Source: PALSA-600 sp963842335 (GTDB lineage: Bacteria; Actinomycetota; Thermoleophilia; Gaiellales; Gaiellaceae). Taken from it: a DNA stretch of 64,000 nucleotides. The notes beneath the pieces are model-generated. The model made no database searches. It saw nothing but the letters and a program-made list of their open reading frames with translations, and was not told the DNA's origin. Below are positions 31,891-39,637 of this stretch, piece by piece; positions within the stretch are counted from its first letter, which is position 1; each line of letters opens with the position of its first letter. The translations under genes and the position numbers were made by a program. The DNA lies in assembly GCA_963842335.1 (NCBI GenBank), contig CAWJGF010000004.1:124001-188000 (forward strand), in the 5' to 3' direction.

Positions 31891-32979
31891 GTGAGCGCGA
31901 CCAGCGACTTCCGGCCCGGGCTTGAAGGTGTCATTGCCTTCGAGACGGAGATCGCGGAGCCGGATAAGGATGGCGGCTCGCTTCGCTATCGCGGCGTCGA
32001 CATCGAGGAACTGGTCGGCCGCTATCCGTTCGAGAACGTCTGGGGGCTGCTTGTCGACGAGAACATCGAATCGCCCCTGCCGCCCGCGGAGAAGATCGAG
32101 CTGCAGGACCCGAGTGGGTCCGTCCCCGCCGACTTGCAGGCGGGCCTGGCGACCCTCGGGCCGAAGTGGGGCCTCCAGCAGCTCGTCGACATCGACGACG
32201 AGCAGGCGCGCGACGACCTCGCTCGACTCTCCGCCGCAACGCTCTCGATCGTCGCGCAAGCCGCACGTGGCAAGCAGCCTCCGGTCTCCGACGCGGAGAT
32301 CGACAAGGGCGAGAACGCTGCAGCGCAGTTTCTGATCCGCTGGCGCGGTGAGGCCGATCCCCGCGCAGTGCAGGCTCTCGACACGTACTGGGTCTCCGCG
32401 GCGGAACACGGCCTCAACGCCTCGACCTTCACCGCACGCATCGCTGCCTCGACCGGCGCCGATTGCGCGGCGGCGCTGTCTTCGGCCGTCGGGACGCTCT
32501 CAGGACGCCTGCACGGCGGCGCTCCGGCGCACGTCTTGCCGATGCTCGACGCCGTTGCAGAGACAGGTGATGCGACGAAGTACGTCGACGAGGTGCTCGC
32601 GAGCGGCGATCGCATCATGGGCTTCGGTCACCGGGTGTATCGCGCCGAGGATCCGCGGGCGCGGGTGCTCCGGCGTACCGCGCAGGAGCTTGGCTCGCCC
32701 AGGGTCGAGGTCGCGCTCGCGCTCGAGCAGGCCGCGCTGACTGCGCTTCGTGCGAAGTCGCCCGACCGCGTGCTCGAGACGAACGTCGAGTACTGGGCCG
32801 CCGTCGTCCTCGACATCGCAAAGATCCCGCCGCCGCTCGCACCGGCGATGTTCGCGTGCGCGCGCGTCGCAGGCTGGTCGGCGCACATCCTCGAGCAGAA
32901 GCGCACCGGACGCCTCATCCGGCCCGGCGCCCGTTACATCGGACCGCCGCCGCGGCCGGTGACCGACGTAGCCCGGTGA
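31891..32979 (+). CDS. Citrate synthase family protein, Glu-variant (citrate synthase 2-like)
   Basis: 362 residues. FETEIAEPDKDGGSLRYRGV and the core match citrate synthase. Catalytic His residues are in GRLHGGAPAHVL and MGFGHRVYRAEDPRA. The third catalytic residue, normally Asp in NVDxY, is Glu here (NVEYW). A clade with this pattern exists in Streptomyces; its activity is uncertain. GTG 31891 chosen from the -10 box. It is coupled by a 4-nt overlap (GTGA) to a second citrate synthase. Confidence 0.88.
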   Translation: MSATSDFRPGLEGVIAFETEIAEPDKDGGSLRYRGVDIEELVGRYPFENVWGLLVDENIESPLPPAEKIELQDPSGSVPADLQAGLATLGPKWGLQQLVDIDDEQARDDLARLSAATLSIVAQAARGKQPPVSDAEIDKGENAAAQFLIRWRGEADPRAVQALDTYWVSAAEHGLNASTFTARIAASTGADCAAALSSAVGTLSGRLHGGAPAHVLPMLDAVAETGDATKYVDEVLASGDRIMGFGHRVYRAEDPRARVLRRTAQELGSPRVEVALALEQAALTALRAKSPDRVLETNVEYWAAVVLDIAKIPPPLAPAMFACARVAGWSAHILEQKRTGRLIRPGARYIGPPPRPVTDVAR

Positions 32980-34103
32980 CCCAGCCGGCGACCGCGAAGA
33001 AGTCGGTTCAGCTCTCCGGCATCGTGGTCGCCGAGTCGTCGGTCTCGTCGATCGACCCCGATGCCGGGGTCTTGATGTATCGCGGCTACGACATCGCAGA
33101 CCTGGCCGAGCACTCGACGTACGAGGAGACGGCTTACCTGCTGCTGCACGAGGAGCTGCCGGACCGCTCCGAGGCCGAGGCTTTCGCACGCGAGCTTGCG
33201 CAACGCGACCTCCCCGACGCAACCGCAGACGCGATCGACCGTTCCGCGGCGACCGGCTCGCCGATGGATGTCGTGCGGACCGTTGCGTCGATGTCGTCAT
33301 TTGGCCTGCCAGGCGCGGGAGCGACGGATCGCGCCGCGGGACTCAACGCGGCGACCCGCCTGATCGCGCAACTGCCGACTGCGATCGCGAGGCATCACCG
33401 CCTGCGGCAGGGGCTGGCACCGGTCGCGCCGGACGGTTCGCTCACGTACTCGGAGAACTTCCTCGCGATGCTCTCGGGCGAGCGTCCGAGCGAGCGCGCG
33501 GCGCGGATCTTCGACGTCGCGATGATCCTGCATGCCGAGCACGAGATGAACGCCTCGACGTTCACCGCACGCGTCGTTGCCGGGACCGGCGCCGACCTGA
33601 CCGGAGCAGTGGTCGCGGCGATCGCTGCGCTCAGCGGGCCGCTGCACGGCGGCGCCAACGCCGCTGCGATGGCACTGTTCGAACAGTGGGGGAGCGCCGA
33701 CCGCGTGCCTACCGCAGTGCACACGATGCTCGAGCGCAAGGAGAAGCTGTACGGCTTCGGTCATCCGCTGTATCGCGCCTACGACCCACGGGCAACCATC
33801 CTGAAGCGGTTCTCGAAGGAGCTGTCCACGGATGGGGGCGAGCCCAACTGGTACGAGATCACCGACGCCGCCGAGCGCACCGTCTTCGAGGCGAAGGGTC
33901 TCTACCCGAACGTCGACCTGTACTCAGCCTCCGTCTATCGGTACCTCGGCGTCCCGACCGATCTGTTCACGCCACTCTTCGCGGCGAGCAGGACCGCTGG
34001 TTGGGCCGCCCACGTGCTCGAGCAGCAAGCCGACAACCGGATCATCCGGCCGTCAGCCACGTACGTCGGTCAGCCGCGCCGTTCCTACCCCGCCGGCCGA
34101 TGA
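32976..34103 (+). CDS. Citrate synthase
   Basis: 375 residues. MYRGYDIADLAEHSTYEETA is the standard N-terminal part, followed by LHAEHEMNASTFTARV, catalytic His in GPLHGGANAAA and YGFGHPLYRAYDPRA, and catalytic Asp in YPNVDLYSASVYRYLG. All three catalytic residues are intact, so this is the likely main enzyme joining acetyl-CoA and oxaloacetate. It could pair with the preceding homologue. Stop overlaps the start of the HEAT-like gene by 4 nt (ATGA). Confidence 0.93.
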   Translation: MTQPATAKKSVQLSGIVVAESSVSSIDPDAGVLMYRGYDIADLAEHSTYEETAYLLLHEELPDRSEAEAFARELAQRDLPDATADAIDRSAATGSPMDVVRTVASMSSFGLPGAGATDRAAGLNAATRLIAQLPTAIARHHRLRQGLAPVAPDGSLTYSENFLAMLSGERPSERAARIFDVAMILHAEHEMNASTFTARVVAGTGADLTGAVVAAIAALSGPLHGGANAAAMALFEQWGSADRVPTAVHTMLERKEKLYGFGHPLYRAYDPRATILKRFSKELSTDGGEPNWYEITDAAERTVFEAKGLYPNVDLYSASVYRYLGVPTDLFTPLFAASRTAGWAAHVLEQQADNRIIRPSATYVGQPRRSYPAGR

Positions 34104-34597
34104 CGCTCGCCGAAGCCGCCGTTCAGGCCGACTCGCTCGCGACCGAAGGTGACGAGCGCGGCCTCTCGCAACTGCGCGCGCAGTGGGACGAAGAGCTCGA
34201 GAGCGCCGCGAGGTCTGCCGACTTCCGCGAGCGTGCCGTCGCGAACCGCGCGATCGGCCAGTTCCGGTTTCGCACGAAGATCGAACTCCTGCGACGTGGC
34301 CTCGACGACGAGAGCCCGGCGGTGCGCGGCTCGGCGTTGCTCGCCCTGGAGCTGCTCTCGCGCGACCATCCGAAGGTAGTCAACGATGTTCGGCCGCTGC
34401 TGCACGAACTGGTCGTAAACGACGGGAACGAAGCGGTGCGGCGGCTCGGTGTGATCGCCCTGAAGAACGGCTCTTCGCGACCGGACACGATTCAGATCCT
34501 CTCGTCACTCGCCGACGACGACGAGCAGCCGCGCGAGTTGCGGGACGCTGCGTCGAAGGTCGCGCAGTTGCTGCGCCGTAAGGCGACGACCAAATAG
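34100..34597 (+). CDS. HEAT-repeat-like helical protein
   Basis: 165 residues, almost all helical. Repeated units such as ALLALELLSRDHPKVVNDVR, LLHELVVNDGNEAVRRLGVI and LADDDEQPRELRDAASKVAQ follow the HEAT pattern of paired helices ending in a conserved Asp/Arg. Such folds bind other proteins. It is translationally coupled to two citrate synthases, so it may bind or scaffold them; that is inference. The stop is 28 bp from the converging xerD stop. Confidence 0.65.
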   Translation: MTLAEAAVQADSLATEGDERGLSQLRAQWDEELESAARSADFRERAVANRAIGQFRFRTKIELLRRGLDDESPAVRGSALLALELLSRDHPKVVNDVRPLLHELVVNDGNEAVRRLGVIALKNGSSRPDTIQILSSLADDDEQPRELRDAASKVAQLLRRKATTK

Positions 34598-34625
34598 CGC
34601 TACCAAGTAGCGCACCAAAAGACAG

Positions 34626-35528
34626 CTACTTCTTCGTGGATCGGCGGCCGTGCGGATGCGCGCCGTAGTACAGCTCCCGCCGCCGGCGATCGGTCACGTG
34701 GGTGTAGAGCTCCGTTGTCGACAAGTCGGCATGGCCGAGCATCTCTTGCACCGAACGAAGATCAGCGCCGCCCTCGAGCAGGTGTGTGGCGAACGAGTGG
34801 CGCAGCAGATGGGGATGCACGCGCTGTGGGTCGAGCCCGGCCTTCTCGGCGAGCTTGCGCAGGATGAGAAACGCGCCGGCGCGGGTGAGCGGTCCGCCGC
34901 GGGCGTTCAGGAAGAGCTCCGGACGGTGGCGCGTGTCGAGGAACGGGCGGCCTCGCGCGAGGTAACGCCGAAGCGCCTCGGCGGCCTGCCGGCCGATCGG
35001 CACCACCCGCTCCTTGCCGCCTTTCCCGATCACCCGGACGAGGCGCTCGTCGAGGTCGACCCCGGCCTTCTCGAGCCCCATCGCCTCGGAGACGCGCAGC
35101 CCCGCGCCGTAGAGCAGCTCGACAAGCGCGTGGTCACGCAAGGCGCGAGGCTGGGTGCCGGCGGCGGCGTCGATCAGTCGTTCCGCTTCCCCCGGTGAGA
35201 GCGTCCTCGGCAGGGTTCGCTCGCGGCGGGGGAGAGCCACACCGGCGGCGGGGTTGTCGCTCCGAACGCCGAGTAGCTGCTGGTGGCGGAAGAAGCTGCG
35301 CGCGGCGGCGGTGCGCCGGGCAATCGTCGCACTCGCGAGGCCGTCCGCCCGCAGCTGCGCGGTGTAGAGCTCGAGCTCTTCGAGGGTCGCTTGCCCGACC
35401 GGCTTGCCCAGGTGGGCGGCGAGGGCCGTCAGGTCGCGCCGGTAGGCGTCGACCGTTCGCGGCGAGCGGCGGGCGGCGAGGAGCGCCAGGAAGCCTTCGA
35501 CGTCACGATCGCGGGTGGGAGTGGTCAT
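34626..35528 (-). CDS. xerD: Tyrosine recombinase XerD
   Basis: 300 residues. N-terminal SAM-like core-binding domain (VEGFLALLAARRSPRTVDAY) and catalytic domain: Arg in YGAGLRVSEAMGL, Lys in GKGGKERVVP, HPHLLRHSFATHLLEGGADL with His/Arg, His in LGHADLSTT and nucleophile Tyr in ELYTHV. It resolves chromosome dimers at dif with XerC. ATG 35528 chosen because homology starts there. It overlaps the xerC tail by 26 nt. Confidence 0.88.
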   Translation of the reverse strand: MTTPTRDRDVEGFLALLAARRSPRTVDAYRRDLTALAAHLGKPVGQATLEELELYTAQLRADGLASATIARRTAAARSFFRHQQLLGVRSDNPAAGVALPRRERTLPRTLSPGEAERLIDAAAGTQPRALRDHALVELLYGAGLRVSEAMGLEKAGVDLDERLVRVIGKGGKERVVPIGRQAAEALRRYLARGRPFLDTRHRPELFLNARGGPLTRAGAFLILRKLAEKAGLDPQRVHPHLLRHSFATHLLEGGADLRSVQEMLGHADLSTTELYTHVTDRRRRELYYGAHPHGRRSTKK

Positions 35529-36342
35529 AGACCTTCCTGAGTCGCTTGGCATCGACGTGGCTGTACATCTGTGTGGTCGAGAGCGAGGAATGCCCGAGGA
35601 GCTCCTGGATCGTCCGCAGATCAGCTCCTCCTTCGAGCAGGTGGGTCGCGAACGCGTGCCGCAAGCGGTGCGGGTGTGGCACGAGGCGGCGGAGCGTCGA
35701 CGTGTCGAGCCGGTGGCCGCGCACGCTCACGAACAGGGCGTTCTCGGCGCCGCGGACGAGGCGCGGGCGCACCTCGCGCAGATATCGCGCGACGAGGTTC
35801 GCGGCCTCTTCGCCGAGCGGGACGATGCGATCCTTCGCGCCTTTGCCGTGGCGGACATGGACGTGCTCCTGCTCGAAGTCGACGTCGCCAAGGTCGAGGC
35901 CGACCGCTTCGGCACTGCGGAGGCCCGCCGAGTAGACGAGCTCCACGAGCGCCTGGTTGCGCAGCGCGAGTGCCGACTCGCCGCCGAGCCCGGCGACGAT
36001 CTCCTCGACCTCACTCTGCTTCGGTGAGTCGGGCAGGCGGCGCGGACGCCGCGGGGCGAGCGAAGCGTCGGGGACGTAGCCGGGGCCGCGCGTGTAGCGG
36101 AGCAGCGAGCGGACTGCTGCGAGCTTGCGGCCGATCGTCGCAGGCGCAAGCTTGCCACCATCCCGCGCGCGGCCGAGCTCGGAGACCCAATCGGCGAGCA
36201 CGCGGATGTCGAGGTCCTCGACCGGCCTCGTTGGGCCGAACCACGCTCCGAATTCCCTCAGGTCGGAACCGTAGGCGCGACGCGTTCCGTCGGAGATCCC
36301 GGCCGCGATCAGAAAGCGCTCGGTGGCTGCTTCGAAGGTCAC
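35503..36342 (-). CDS. xerC: Tyrosine recombinase XerC-like, with a shortened catalytic linker
   Basis: 279 residues. Arg in YSAGLRSAEAVGL, Lys in GKGAKDRIVP, HPHRLRHAFATHLLEGGADL, His in LGHSSLSTT and Tyr in MYSHVDAK are intact, and the tail KVYDHSHPR is XerC-like. Between RGHRLDTSTLRRLV and PHPHRLRH about ten residues found in its neighbour are missing. GTG 36342 chosen: upstream codons read MGRRSYLPRRTRS, which overlaps the divergent promoter. Tandem xerC-xerD overlap of 26 nt is unusual. Confidence 0.85.
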   Translation of the reverse strand: MTFEAATERFLIAAGISDGTRRAYGSDLREFGAWFGPTRPVEDLDIRVLADWVSELGRARDGGKLAPATIGRKLAAVRSLLRYTRGPGYVPDASLAPRRPRRLPDSPKQSEVEEIVAGLGGESALALRNQALVELVYSAGLRSAEAVGLDLGDVDFEQEHVHVRHGKGAKDRIVPLGEEAANLVARYLREVRPRLVRGAENALFVSVRGHRLDTSTLRRLVPHPHRLRHAFATHLLEGGADLRTIQELLGHSSLSTTQMYSHVDAKRLRKVYDHSHPRS

Positions 36343-36367
36343 AACCGATCGAGTTCGGCGTGGGAGG

Positions 36368-36373
36368 TAGGAT
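36368..36373 (+). promoter_or_regulatory. -10 box TAGGAT for the M29 aminopeptidase
   Basis: TAGGAT ends 9 nt before the ATG at 36383, in a 40-bp divergent gap with xerC. Confidence 0.38.
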
Positions 36374-36382
36374 CGCCTGCCC

Positions 36383-37576
36383 ATGGACGCGCGCTTCTCA
36401 CGGCTCGCTGACCTCTCGGTTCACGGTTCGAATGTGCAGCCGGGGCAGATCGTGCTCATCACCGCCGAGCTCGGTCAGGAGGATCTGGCGCGGGCGATCG
36501 CCGCTGCGGCCTACGACCGCGGCGCACGCTTCGTCGACGTCAACTACTTCGACCCGTTCGTGAAGCGCGCGAGGATCCAGCACGCCGATCCCGAGACGCT
36601 CGACTTCGTCCCGTCCTGGTACGGCGAGCGTGCGACCGCGCACGCCGAAGCGCGCGGCGCGCGCGTCACGCTCGCCGGCGCCACCGCACCGAATCTGCTC
36701 CACGATCTCGACAACGCCCTCGTCGGCCGCGACCGCCTGCCGTACCTGAAGGAGATCCCGAAGATCGTCGGCGAGCGCTCGACCAACTGGTGCATCGTTC
36801 CCTGCCCGCATCCGGCTTGGGCGGCGCTCGTGTACCCGGAGCTCAGCGAGTCGGACGCGTACGAGAAGCTGTGGACAGAGCTCGAACATGTCCTGAGGCT
36901 CGACAAGCCCGACCCGTCGCAGGCGTGGGAGGAGCGGATGGCCGTCCTGAACGATTCGGCGAGCCGCCTTTCCGGGCATCACTTCGATGCGTTCGAGCTC
37001 CGCGGGCCGGGCACGGAGTTGACGATCGGAATGTTGCCGACCCACTGCTGGTGGGCGGCCGACTTCCGGACGAGCGAGGGCCTGCGGCACTTGCCGAACC
37101 TGCCGACGGAGGAGATCTTCACGACCCCGGACCCGGAGCGGACGCAAGGCCACGTCACCTCGACGAAGCCGCTCGTGCTGCGTGACGGGACGATCATCCG
37201 TGGTCTGCGCGTCCGGTTCGAAGGCGGGAAGGCGGTCGAGATCGACGCCGACGAGAACGGAGATGCGCTGCGCGCGCAGCAGGCACTCGACGCAGGCGCG
37301 GTGAAGCTCGGCGAGCTGGCGCTCGTCGACTCGGAGGGCCGCATCGGCCCACTCGGCACGGTCTTCTACGACACGCTGCTCGACGAGAACGCGGCGAGCC
37401 ACATCGCGCTCGGCAACGGCTTTCCGTTCCTCGTCGAGCGCGATGACGTCGAGCGCGTGAACTCGAGCGGTACGCACGTCGACTTCATGATCGGCTCCCC
37501 GGAGCTCGAGGTCGACGGCGTCTCGGCCGGCGGCGATCGAGTCCCGGTCCTTCGCAACGGCAACTGGCAGATCTAG
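36383..37576 (+). CDS. Aminopeptidase, M29 (thermophilic) family
   Basis: 397 residues. Metal-binding residues match family M29: Glu in LPTEEIFTTPD, Glu/His in the DENAASHIALG region, Tyr in GTVFYDTLLDE and His/Asp in SGTHVDFMIGSPEL. The N-terminal part (VQPGQIVLITAELGQEDLAR) is also typical. It removes N-terminal residues from peptides in the cytoplasm, using two metal ions. No operon partner; a 395-bp gap follows. Confidence 0.93.
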   Translation: MDARFSRLADLSVHGSNVQPGQIVLITAELGQEDLARAIAAAAYDRGARFVDVNYFDPFVKRARIQHADPETLDFVPSWYGERATAHAEARGARVTLAGATAPNLLHDLDNALVGRDRLPYLKEIPKIVGERSTNWCIVPCPHPAWAALVYPELSESDAYEKLWTELEHVLRLDKPDPSQAWEERMAVLNDSASRLSGHHFDAFELRGPGTELTIGMLPTHCWWAADFRTSEGLRHLPNLPTEEIFTTPDPERTQGHVTSTKPLVLRDGTIIRGLRVRFEGGKAVEIDADENGDALRAQQALDAGAVKLGELALVDSEGRIGPLGTVFYDTLLDENAASHIALGNGFPFLVERDDVERVNSSGTHVDFMIGSPELEVDGVSAGGDRVPVLRNGNWQI

Positions 37577-37652
37577 CCAAGCCCACGCGAGGCGGCTGTG
37601 GACGCTTCGTCACAGTCACTTCGTCACAGCGGACGGCACAGTCTCGTCGCAC

Positions 37653-37665
37653 TTGGTCTGACCAA
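37653..37665. promoter_or_regulatory. FadR/LldR-type operator-like palindrome TTGGTCTGACCAA
   Basis: Perfect 13-nt palindrome with a one-base centre that fits the TNGTNNNACNA pattern bound by FadR-subfamily GntR regulators (established for FadR and LldR). It lies about 305 bp upstream of pckA, in the 395-bp gap. No GntR gene is in the window. Confidence 0.45.
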
Positions 37666-37834
37666 ATTCGGCGCGCCAGCGACGTTCGCGCCAGCGGTTG
37701 GGCGACGGCTCGATTTGGCTTCAGGGTGCTGAGCAGGGGTTTTGGCGCTTGTGGATCGTTTGTGGCAGTTCTGTAACCCTCGTTTGGCGTCGGGACATGG
37801 CTCGGTGCGGCATGTCTCGGGCTAGGGGAGGGTG

Positions 37835-37887
37835 TGAATGGTTCCGTCCGCCGACGGAGAGCTGAATCCGTACCATGCAGCCATTCA
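37835..37887 (+). promoter_or_regulatory. Structured leader upstream of pckA
   Basis: TGAATGG (37835-37841) pairs with CCATTCA (37881-37887). Inside, TCCGTC-cgcc-GACGGA (37843-37858) forms a second perfect hairpin. The remaining gap 37577-37834 holds a direct repeat (CTTCGTCACAG twice near 37606-37627) and the GntR-like palindrome; no gene is seen. Confidence 0.4.
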
Positions 37888-37971
37888 GCGCGCCTTGACG
37901 GGCGCCGATCACGTTCTTTTGCGAACACCGATCTCTTCCCTTGTCTGGCCCGCTGAAGGAGGCGCTTCGGA

Positions 37972-39570
37972 ATGACCACGACTGAGCTGCCCGGGCGCGT
38001 GGATCTCTCCGAGCACGGGATCGACGCCACGGGCCCCGTCTATCGAAACCCGACGACGTCGCTCCTCTACACGCACGCGCTCGCGCGGCGCGAGGGCCGT
38101 CTGGCCGAGGGCGGTGCTCTCGCTGTCGACACCGGTGCCTTCACCGGCCGTTCGCCGAAGGACAAGTTTCTCGTGCACGAGCCGAGCTCCGAAGGGCGTA
38201 TCTGGTGGGGGGATGTCAACCAGCCGCTGTCCCCCGAGCACTTCGACGGGCTGCGGGAAAAAGTCACGGGGCAGCTCGGCTCGGCCGATGCGCTGTATGT
38301 GATCGATGCCTACGCAGGCGCCGATCCCGCGCACCGCATCGGCGTGCGTGTCATCACTGCGCACCCGTATCACGCTCTGTTCGCGAAGACGATGTTCATC
38401 GACCTGACGCCCGACGACGACGCGACCTTCGAGCCGCAGGCACTCGTCCTGCACACGCCCGACCTCGAAGCCGACCCGGGCGAGGACGGAACGCGCACCG
38501 GCACATTCGTGGTACTGCACCCGGGGCGCACCGAACTGCTCGTCGGCGGGACCTTCTACGCCGGAGAGATCAAGAAGTCGATCTTCACCGTGATGAACGA
38601 CCGTCTGCCGCTCGAGGGCGTCTTCCCGATGCACTGCTCGGCGAACGTCGGCAACGACGGCAGGGTCGCGGTTTTCTTCGGCCTCTCGGGCACGGGCAAG
38701 ACAACCCTGTCCGCCGACCCGGAGCGCTCGCTGATCGGCGACGACGAGCACGGCTGGGGCGACAGCGGAGTCTTCAACATCGAAGGTGGCTGTTACGCCA
38801 AAGTGATTCGCCTGTCGCCCGAGGCCGAACCCGAGATCTCCCGTATGACGCACACGTACGGGACGATCCTCGAGAACGTCACCATCGATGAGGACGGGAC
38901 ACTTGACCTCGACGACGACTCGAAGACCGAGAACACGCGGGCCGCGTACAAGCTCGAGCAGATCGCGAACGCGCTGCATACGAAGCGGGCGGGCCACCCG
39001 TCGTCGGTGATCTTCCTCACTGCGGACGCGTTCGGGATCCTGCCGCCGATCGCCAAGCTCTCCAACCATCAGGCGCTGTACTACTTCCTCTCCGGCTTCA
39101 CGGCCAAGCTCGCCGGCACCGAGATCGGCGTCACCGAGCCGCAACCGACGTTCTCGACGTGCTTCGGCCAGCCCTTCCTGCCCCAGCCGCCGCTCGTCTA
39201 TGCGCGCATGCTCGACGGGAAGCTCGAGGAGCACGGTTCGAGCGTGTGGCTCCTGAACACCGGGTGGACGGGCGGGCCGTTCGGCGAGGGCGAGCGCATG
39301 CCGATCCACGCCACCCGCACCATGTTGAGCGCGGCACTCTCCGGTGAGCTCGACGGCGCGGAGTTCCGCACCGACGAGGTCTTCGGATTCCAGGTACCCG
39401 TCGATGTGCCCGGCGTCGAGACGCGGCTGCTCGATCCTCGCTCGACCTGGCGGCAACCGGAGGAGTACGACCGCAAGGCGCGTGAGTTGGCGAGCATGTT
39501 CGTCGACAACTTCGCGACGCGGTTCGGCGACGTCGGCGAGTCGATTCGCATCGCCGGCCCGACCGTTTGA
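37972..39570 (+). CDS. pckA: Phosphoenolpyruvate carboxykinase (ATP)
   Basis: 532 residues. TGAFTGRSPKDKFLV, the kinase loop GLSGTGKTTLSADP (about residues 238-251), GDDEHGWGDSGVFNIEGG and LNTGWTGGPFGEGERM are signatures of the ATP-dependent enzyme rather than the GTP type. It converts oxaloacetate to PEP, linking the TCA cycle to gluconeogenesis. A good ribosome site (AAGGAGG) precedes ATG. A long upstream region with palindromes suggests regulation. sdhA follows 67 bp later. Confidence 0.95.
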   Translation: MTTTELPGRVDLSEHGIDATGPVYRNPTTSLLYTHALARREGRLAEGGALAVDTGAFTGRSPKDKFLVHEPSSEGRIWWGDVNQPLSPEHFDGLREKVTGQLGSADALYVIDAYAGADPAHRIGVRVITAHPYHALFAKTMFIDLTPDDDATFEPQALVLHTPDLEADPGEDGTRTGTFVVLHPGRTELLVGGTFYAGEIKKSIFTVMNDRLPLEGVFPMHCSANVGNDGRVAVFFGLSGTGKTTLSADPERSLIGDDEHGWGDSGVFNIEGGCYAKVIRLSPEAEPEISRMTHTYGTILENVTIDEDGTLDLDDDSKTENTRAAYKLEQIANALHTKRAGHPSSVIFLTADAFGILPPIAKLSNHQALYYFLSGFTAKLAGTEIGVTEPQPTFSTCFGQPFLPQPPLVYARMLDGKLEEHGSSVWLLNTGWTGGPFGEGERMPIHATRTMLSAALSGELDGAEFRTDEVFGFQVPVDVPGVETRLLDPRSTWRQPEEYDRKARELASMFVDNFATRFGDVGESIRIAGPTV

Positions 39571-39623
39571 GACCGACCGCACGAGCCCACGCGCTACCGG
39601 CACGGCTGCACGAGTCGTTGCGA

Positions 39624-39629
39624 TAGCGT
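39624..39629 (+). promoter_or_regulatory. -10 box TAGCGT, leaderless-type, for sdhA
   Basis: TAGCGT ends 8 nt before the GTG at 39638; no ribosome site is seen. Confidence 0.42.
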
Positions 39630-39637
39630 CCCTTCAC

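Noticed and set aside
34626..36342. Integrases of a prophage or integron
   Set aside because: The proteins carry XerC/XerD C-terminal signatures, no att-like direct repeats or phage genes are near, and flanking genes are housekeeping.
37721..37912. A 63-codon minus-strand open frame in the gap before pckA
   Set aside because: Its composition is not protein-like and it crosses the inverted repeats of the pckA leader.
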